Assembly (NCBI GenBank): GCA_037447605.1
Contig: CM074804.1
Location: forward strand, 4,264,007 to 4,328,006
DNA from: Zygnema circumcarinatum
Taxonomy: Eukaryota; Streptophyta; Zygnematophyceae; Zygnematales; Zygnemataceae
Direction: 5' to 3'
DNA length: 64,000 bases
Positions 57,551-64,000 of this stretch are shown here, in pieces; position 1 is the stretch's first letter; each line of letters begins with the position of its first letter. Under the pieces are notes generated by a model. It ran no database searches and had not been told where the DNA came from. It worked only from the letters and a program-made list of their open reading frames with translations. Position numbers and translations under genes: made by a program.

Positions 57551-59032
57551 ATGAAGGGAAGCGAAGTGTCGTCGATCCGGGACAGCTTCATTTCGCGGCT
57601 GTTCCTGGACGTGTCGACATATCTGCAGGACGGCGCCGCGGGGAGGAGCGCGCTGTCGGTGCCGCCCCTCCATCATCATTCGGCATGCCGCGATGTAACC
57701 GCAATGACGGTTGCGGAGACCATAGAACGCACGGGGAGCTCCGAGGATGTGCGCAGCTGCTGCAGGCTGGAGCCCGCCTGCAACGCAGAGGCTACGCCAC
57801 TGGCGGCCGGCTTCCCCACCATAGCAGGTTCGCTACTCTTCGTTTTTTCAGCTAAATTTCAGCTAGTCAGAATTGTAGGTCAGAAGTTGTAGGTTTGGGT
57901 TCTTCCACGCTGAGAAAAACCACGCACGGTTGGCTATGTCGGACTGAAACCACCCCTCCCCCTCGACCCCGCTTTTCGGTCACCGCCAACCGACCCATTT
58001 ATTTCAGGGTCTGCTTTCCTTTTACGCTGTGACATGTTTCCTATGCAACAGCAAATAATCCCGTCAAAGCTCAATTTTGGAATGGCATGGTAACAGAATG
58101 CTAAAATTTTCTAGTCTTGCTCATTTTCACGGCTACTGCATGTGTATGGTGGAACTTGCAGATGATGTGCTAGAAGTAACACCACAGCTAAAACGCACGC
58201 GTCAGCGGCAGGCAGAGTCTGTTGGGGCGTTGAATTCGGGAATCAACGTTCTTTCAATTTTTAGTAAACAGGCGGGGTTCCAAGGTCCTTTTCCCAGAGC
58301 CGACTTAAACGCCACTTCACATGACCTTGGAAGGAGAAAATGTGGTTCAGAGCCTTACTTCCTTAGCTACCAAGATTCTTCCCTCCCCCAGGATTTTCTA
58401 AACCTCGAACCCGATGCTTTAATAATCTCTCCAAAAAATGCCAGCGATTCCGATGACCTGCCACAGACTCCATGGACAACACACTCCCAAGATGACCTTT
58501 TCGATATTCTGGATCGCTTTCGAGGATCCCGGACATGTGCTCTCGAGGTTGAATCTAAAAGCGATGAAGTATCCGAAGTAGGTCATTCGACAGATGTTGA
58601 AGATCAAGGAAGAAAGAGACGGTGGAGCGAGTATATTGGGCCGCATATGATGGACATGAGGTGCTTAAAGAGGGAGGCGCTCGATCCAGGGGTTGAATTG
58701 GAGTCTTCTCATAGTGAAGGGAAGTTTTGGGGTGAAGAGACGGCCCCTCAAGGCCAGTCGCAATATGTTATGAGCACGACATCTCCATTCCTCAAGGTAT
58801 GATTGAGCAATACACTCAAGAAGTCAAGGTTGTTAATGGAAGAACGCGTCATGCATGTTTGCACCAAGACAGTGTACATATAGTCGAAATATTGCTCGAA
58901 TTGTTTGCATTTTGACGTTTGCCTGGTTATGATTTCTAGCTAATATAACGGTATTATTTGGTGGTACGGCTGCAGGCTCAATTGTGCTTCATCGGAGAGG
59001 ATCTGACAATAAATAGCGGACTAGTGACTTAG
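57551..59032 (+). CDS. unrecognised probable nuclear protein
   Basis: Three exons join in phase: 57551-57827, 58162-58796, 58976-59032, giving 322 aa. The first ATG in frame follows a pyrimidine-rich leader. The protein is acidic/Ser-rich with a basic patch (QLKRTRQRQAES) that could be a nuclear localisation signal and a second one (EDQGRKRRWSEY). There is no signal peptide, membrane segment or catalytic motif. The distinctive block PWTTHSQDDLFDILDRFRG and the C-terminus QLCFIGEDLTINSGLVT look like short conserved peptides of a regulatory protein. If the second intron is not removed, the protein ends one residue after FLK. I do not recognise the family; FHY1-like regulators have a similar size and layout, but I cannot support that assignment. 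Confidence 0.6.
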
Positions 59033-60125
59033 GAAGAACGTGGGAAGTAGACAATGAATCATCGCGCTTGCTTTCCTCGCAGTTATGCCTTTGATGTTTC
59101 GTGGCATCACGATTCGATAAGCAGATGGTGTATCAACTTTGAACCTGCATTCACAACCACCTGTACCATCATGATTGTAGACCAATCTTTGAATAAGGGC
59201 AAATAAACTCGGCAGTTTAGAAGCACGCGGCAGTTTGCAGCACTGGCTCAGGGCATGTTTTTCGACTGTACCTTCATGTAATTGTGTTTTTTTGGGTACG
59301 ATACTTACTGTAATTAACATTCACCTAATAAACTTGTTGTTCGTTGCTGTATGATACAAAACATGCTAAGTGGATTGAGCCTCGTTTTTCAAAAGCGGTT
59401 GCTTGCATTTGTGATCTTGTGCCTCAAAGTTGCGGCCAATTTCCTTTTTACCCGTCCAAAGACTTTTCTTCAAAGAAAAGCGAAGGTACGGCCTACTCTA
59501 CCGTATATCACTCCGAGGGTAACACATCCGCAACTTCGCGAGGAGCCTCCATTTCATAAGTTCGCTTCGAAGCTCTGGATAAGCTCCCGGAGGTCCTTTG
59601 CAACCAGTTCCTCGTGGTTCCCCATGCTGATGTTGTTCATGTACATTTCATGGCCTCGCCATCGTGAGACCAATGCCACTTCCTCTTTCAACCTGAATAA
59701 GTGGAATAATACCAATTCCTCCCTTTTTTTGTTTTAGTTTTTGCTGAATAAGTTGAAGGAGACGGCATCGAACAGATATGTTCACCTTTCCATGCGCCAT
59801 CATCGTGTACCACGGCGCCTGGTCCCATTGGTCTGTACTTTGTCCAGCTCTCACGAGCATACAGTACTTGCGACAGCGAATAATTATTCGTACAGTACGG
59901 GCAATAGTGCACGTCTCACTTAAAGACCGTCAGTAGGACTGCGAGCAACTTCCTCAATCCGATACCAAAACGAATACGGTACCCTGCGGGCCTGGCGATC
60001 CGCGTGCAGAGAAGTACTCTAACCACTTTCAGTGCCACGGACGAAAATCTTCCCTGCGATTCTTGCTCTTGCGGCGTCATGCGCTGCCGCAGCGTGGCAC
60101 GCGATGTATTGTTGCCGCGCCGCAC

Positions 60126-60615
60126 GTAAAACCGAACAGGTAGAGAAAAAAAGAAATTAAAGATTTTGACTTCTAAAAAAAAAATTCAAAACCAGTTTGA
60201 TAAAGAATGGAATGAAGGATGAATTTCAATTTTTTTTTCTGAATACAATTTTTATGGAGAACCAATTGAACATTGAACAATTAATTATCGTTTGTGTTCA
60301 ATGTGAGTTTTCGTTGGGTCCACTGATCAACAATGAGATTTTAGCGGATCGCAAACGGTGTGGACCCGGTTGCCCGGACAGAAATTGTTTATCGGCTTTC
60401 GCGGGAAGAGTCGTACGAAAAAAATGATTCCCGGGTTAACCAGATCCCTCAAATCGCACGGAATCCACACGCGCGACTTTTCAGTAAAACTTTTCGCTTT
60501 CTCAAGTTGAAAAGTTTCGACCTCGAGTGTCCAAAGTTTAACCCTATTCAATAAGATAGAGAATTGAGAAATTAAGTAAATTCATTTAACAATTTCTCAA
60601 CCTGTTCGGTTTTAC
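60126..60615. mobile_element. MITE-like element, copy 2 (490 bp)
   Basis: Starts GTAAAACCGAACAGGTAGAG and ends TTCTCAACCTGTTCGGTTTT then AC; the TIR differs from copy 1 by one base. Interior segments match copy 1 closely (CCAATTGAACATTGAACAAT, TCAACAATGAGATTTTAGCG, GGGAAGAGTCGTACGAAAAA). It is about 90 bp shorter. No transposase frame is present. Confidence 0.85.
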
Positions 60616-61089
60616 TGTATTTGGAGTGGATCATTTTTGTCGCCATCCCTCTTCTGCCTCCCCGCCTCTTTCTCCGCTACCGGTGCGGTATGAGCGCGGC
60701 TACTTTTTTGTTTCAAGGGCAAACCCCGACTCCGGCGGGCCGGCTCTCACGGGCGCTTCAGGTCGCAACCGGCCAACCGAGGAATAAAAATGTCGGCGGC
60801 AGGCGGCCGAGCAGCTGCGGAAGCGACAAGCGCGGATCCCGGCGGATGCTGCGCGCGGGCGGCTGCGGTTGGACGCGTTGCCGACCGTACGGGCAAGCGC
60901 CGCGCCCTGTGGCGGCGGGCTGTCCCATGTGCTCGGTCTGTTACGGACCGTACGGTACGGCTCCAGAGCCGACTGCTCGTTCGTACGGGTTCTACAATAG
61001 TAGTACTGTACCCTAGTTAAAATAGTTAGAATCGAGCAGTACACTCGTTGGGTAATGCTAAGTCAAGCTAAGTAATGCTTAGTTGGTCC

Positions 61090-62041
61090 ACCCTTTTTGT
61101 CTAGATACAGACCTTTTTTCTTCGGGCAGATTTTAAAATAGCCAAAAAATAATTAAAAACGGAAAGTGTTTTTTACACACCTTTTTGGAATCGATACACA
61201 CCTTTTCCAGTCGGGCAGATTTTACCCCTGATTTTTTTTGTGAGGAAAAGATGTCGGCCTGCCCGAATCCGCTCGGAGCGGAAGATCCGTCCACCACGAG
61301 ATCGTTCGCGGGTGTGCGTCCTTCACACTTGCGGTGAATCTCCGCCGTCGATTCTCTTGCAGATCGCACCACGGCAGATCACCGTTGGATCTGCAGCCGG
61401 GCTCGGTCCCAGCGAATGGCACGTGCCCACGTGTCTCACCGAATCCGGCTCAAAAGTGGGTCCGTACAGGAGTCATACGGTCACAGCTTCCAGGAAAGGC
61501 GAAATACCGTCGACATTGAGAGCCTGGACCAATCACAATTGACCATGGCATAAAATAAGAACACGTGGCAAATGTTTGATTGGCGGCCAGTTGCCAATGG
61601 CGAGCCGCCGCAGGCTGGCCGGTCCAGCTCATAATTTTGCGGAGATCTCGGGCCGAGGGACGCACGCACTCGCTCTTATGAGCCGGCTTTTGGTTGGGCA
61701 CGTGGGCACGTGCCATTCGCTGGGACCGAGACCGGGTGCAGATCCAACGGTGATTTGCCGTGGTGTGATCTGCGAGAGAATTGACAGCGGAGATTCACCG
61801 CAAATGTGAAGGACGTCACATCCCCGAACGATCTCGTGGCGGACGGATCTTCCGCCCCGAGCGGATTCGGGCAGGCCGATATCTTTTCTCTAAAAAAAAA
61901 AAAGATCGGGGGTAAAATCTGCCGGACGGAAAAAGGTATGTATCGATTCCAAAAACATGTGAAAAAAGCATTTTCCGTTTTAAATCCTTTTTTGTCTATA
62001 TTAAAACTTGCCCGCCGTCTGTGTCTAGACAAAAAAGGTGT
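61090..62041. mobile_element. foldback element, 0.95 kb, with inverted arms of about 0.36 kb
   Basis: The left arm (about 61090-61450) and right arm (about 61680-62041) are inverted copies of each other. Both carry TTTTTGTCTAGA(C/T)ACAGAC at the outer end, GGAATCGATACA, GGCAGATTTTACCCC, GATCCGTCC and a GC-rich inner part with GTGGGCACGTGCC. Arms differ by scattered substitutions and small indels. The spacer of roughly 230 bp has no coding potential. The form fits a non-autonomous DNA transposon with long TIRs (foldback or MULE-like), and its transcript would fold into a long hairpin. Confidence 0.85.
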
Positions 62042-62492
62042 GAATTTAGCAGTACCTTAGTTTTTGGTCGTTCTCGGAATTGAAATCCTGGAACCGTACA
62101 TGCCGGTACTGCTGCCGCATGCAAGAAGTCAGAACGGTTTGCCTTTGACTACATGACAACTGACCCTCGATTCTGTTGCCCGTTGAACTCGGCCTGTGAC
62201 ACTGTCCGCTGATTGGCCGTACAGTCTTAGGATTATATTTTATTGCAGACAAAATAGACAATCTTTGTCTGCTGATGGTAGCTGGCAAGTGCTGCCGTGC
62301 GCACTCGCCAAGTGGCGCGCTCACAGCGTTTCCGCCGCCCGCTCCGCCTGCCGCGCTGGCTCCGGCTGCCCCCCTGGCCTCAACTGCCGTACGAACACGT
62401 ACGGTCGTTGGCCTTCCGGGCAAGCCTCTACGCAAATCCCTTAAACCCCATAAATAAATTTTTGGACGTCCCTTGTATTTTTAAGGGACAAA

Positions 62493-62629
62493 TAGGGGGT
62501 GTCAGACTTAAAAATTGTTCGTAAGTTTGAGACCAGAACGAGTACTTCGGTGACATCGCAATCCTGGTGCGGCGGAGTACTTACAAAACGTTTTTGTTCG
62601 TAAGATTTCGTTAAGTCTGACACCCCCTA
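62493..62629. mobile_element. small TA-flanked MITE (133 bp)
   Basis: A perfect 17-bp terminal inverted repeat, GGGGGTGTCAGACTTAA, is flanked on both sides by TA, the target duplication of Tc1/mariner-type elements. The interior contains a direct repeat of TTGTTCGTAAG. It is too short to encode a protein. Confidence 0.85.
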
Positions 62630-63499
62630 ATAATGACATACTGTACAAGAAATAGACGATCACTGTTACGGAAGTCCAGCGACGGCTGAAGCCTCCGTAA
62701 GACTTACTGACGCATTCTTTGTCTCCCTTTTCATTGGAAGGCATTGTTGAGTGCAAGACGAGGATGTGGCATTGATCTCTGCAAGCAGTTTGATTGTGTG
62801 AAGGCTCGTCGTGAGGTCCACCAGAGGTAGAGCGGGGTAGTGTGGGATGATAAGTTGCTGATAGTCAGAGTTGATATTAAGTTATTGGGTGTGCTCTTAG
62901 TTTGAACAGAAAAGTCATATAAGTATTGTATTACAGGACATTGGTTTGGTATAATTATTGTGTTCTAGTTTTGTACTTTGGTGCTTCACTTTTATGTAGG
63001 CGGTTAATTGAAGCTAGTGCTTGCAGTCCTGGGATGAGCATGTCCAAGTATATTTAAGTTGTACGATTCTTTTTGATATATGAAGGGATTTCATATATAT
63101 TTTCTTTCCTGTACTTTTATCATGTAATTCTTTCATCTTTTGCTTTAGTGTAAAATGGGCACATGCATGAAAGCGATTGAAATAATTAGAGGAAATGTGG
63201 GGGCAAGGCTAGGGACACCATCCTGGCCGGCCGGCGTTCAGTCTCTTGTCGGTCATTCAGATCCCTTCCGCCGTCGGTAAATCTTCCGTGACTTTGAGAG
63301 AGAGAGAGAGAGAAGAGGGCCTCCGGGGTTTCGTGCACACCTCTGAACTCCGGCCGCATTCCAACCTGGCAACCCTATGTTCCCATAAACTATGTACAGT
63401 ACCACTAAGTCGCGGCTCTTCTAGTGCCGTGTTGTTGAGCCTGGAAGTAGATTTCCGTTTCGAGGCTTTCTCTTTGTCCTTATGTCCATTGTGACCGCT

Positions 63500-63575
63500 T
63501 CTTCTGGTTCCCTATGTCGATTTTATCCATGTACATTTGATGGCCTTGCCATCGTGAGTTCAATCAAACATCTTT
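63500..63575. repeat. dispersed repeat, second copy at 59615-59690
   Basis: CATGTACATTTGATGGCCTT and the following GCCATCGTGAG match CATGTACATTTCATGGCCTC and GCCATCGTGAG at 59639-59669. The match extends more weakly on the left (CTGGTTCCCTATG against GTGGTTCCCCATG). Both copies lie in the repeat-rich right end. Confidence 0.65.
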
Positions 63576-63756
63576 TCACCACTAACTATTGTACACTATC
63601 AGTTGGCCTGCGCGCACGGCGTCGAGACGGATGGTCGACAGCCACGTGCCGACGAGCGATTGGATAAGACATGTTTTCTCGTGAACGATTTGCAACACGC
63701 GGTGAGGTGAGGTCAGGTCGGGTCGTTCGGAAGCGTTTTGGTTTCATAACGGGGGC

Positions 63757-64000
63757 CGCGCTTCCGGGGAGGGAGCGAGGGCGGGAGGGAGCGAGGGAGG
63801 GAGGGAGCGAGGGCAGGAGGGAGAGAGAGTGGGAGGGAGAGAGAGTGGGAGGGAGCGAGGGCGGGAGGGAGCCAGGGAGGGTGTAAGCCAGGGAGAGAGG
63901 GTGCCAGGGAGGGAGCGAGGGAGGGAGGGAGCGAGAGAGGGAAGGAACGAGGGCGGGAGGGTGGGAGCGAAGGAGGGAGGAAGCGAGGGCGGGAGGGAGC
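63757..64000. repeat. purine minisatellite, GGGAGGGAGCGAGG type, running off the window
   Basis: Variants of GGGAGGGAGCGAGGGCG repeat with a loose period of about 16-24 bp to the last base of the window. The full length is unknown. Confidence 0.9.

Larger units (their letters stand above)
59033..64000. other. repeat-rich intergenic region
   Basis: About 5 kb without a supported gene. It begins with the probable 3' UTR of the gene ending at 59032 (AATAAA near 59327). It then carries MITE copy 2, a GC-rich patch (60700-60960), the foldback element, a small MITE, a dispersed repeat pair and a terminal purine minisatellite. The stretch 62760-63240 is plain AT-rich sequence in which I see nothing. 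Confidence 0.5.

Noticed and set aside
56447-57591. Long minus-strand frames rich in GREGGREGG
   Set aside because: Artefacts of the (CCCT)n tract and the GC-rich island, where stop codons are rare.
59975-60045. tRNA-like segment on the minus strand (GTGGTTAGAGTACTTCTCTG with a GGTACCGTATTCG downstream)
   Set aside because: It recalls A and B boxes of a tRNA, but I could not fold a full cloverleaf; at most a decayed tRNA or SINE remnant.

Overview
This is a nuclear genome window from a eukaryote, almost certainly a streptophyte (land plant or close algal relative). Genes are split by many GT-AG introns and there are no bacterial operon features. Several families are plant-type: an ILR1/IAR3-like IAA-amino acid hydrolase, a DHHC S-acyltransferase with the plant PAT C-terminal motif, a long GBPL-type guanylate-binding protein, a plant-style EMAPII/Arc1p-like tRNA-binding protein and a DUF4057-like protein. 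The species cannot be fixed from the sequence.

Layout: 0.7-2.3 kb holds exon-like pieces of an unrecognised minus-strand gene. A GC-rich minisatellite follows at 3.2-3.5 kb. Then come GBPL (-, 4.2-9.75 kb), IAA-amidohydrolase (+, 10.5-14.4), AIMP1/Arc1p-like tRNA-binding protein (-, 14.9-20.4), DUF4057-like (+, 21.3-24.2), MUTYH adenine DNA glycosylase (-, 25.9-30.5), TEX10/Ipi1 ribosome-biogenesis protein (+, 30.8-38.4), a coiled-coil protein (-, at least 41.0-41.7, perhaps from 39.3), PAT (+, 42.2-46.6), a fucosyltransferase-like type II membrane protein (-, 46.8-50.2) and an unrecognised likely nuclear protein (+, 57.6-59.0). I assembled exons by hand from splice sites, reading phase and family conservation. 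Boundaries may be off by a base or two.

The ten clear genes alternate strand without exception. Four consecutive pairs are head-to-head over short shared promoters (about 0.27-0.9 kb), and two of those promoters carry perfect short-unit satellites: (CATGAGGG)26 and (CGGA)16. The genes belong to unrelated pathways (defence GTPase, auxin metabolism, tRNA handling, DNA repair, ribosome assembly, protein lipidation, glycosylation), so this is ordinary gene space and not a functional cluster.

The 50.2-57.5 kb and 59-64 kb stretches are repeat-rich. They hold a MITE-like family with TIR GTAAAACCGAACAGGTTGAG (two full copies, one partial), a 0.95 kb foldback element with arms of about 0.36 kb, a 133 bp TA-flanked MITE, a block built from reiterated AACCATTGG, a degenerate CCAAT-box tandem repeat, and many simple repeats. 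I see no undescribed multi-gene system. The best leads are these repeat families, the strictly alternating divergent layout, the very GC-rich fucosyltransferase exons, and a large insertion in the MUTYH catalytic domain.
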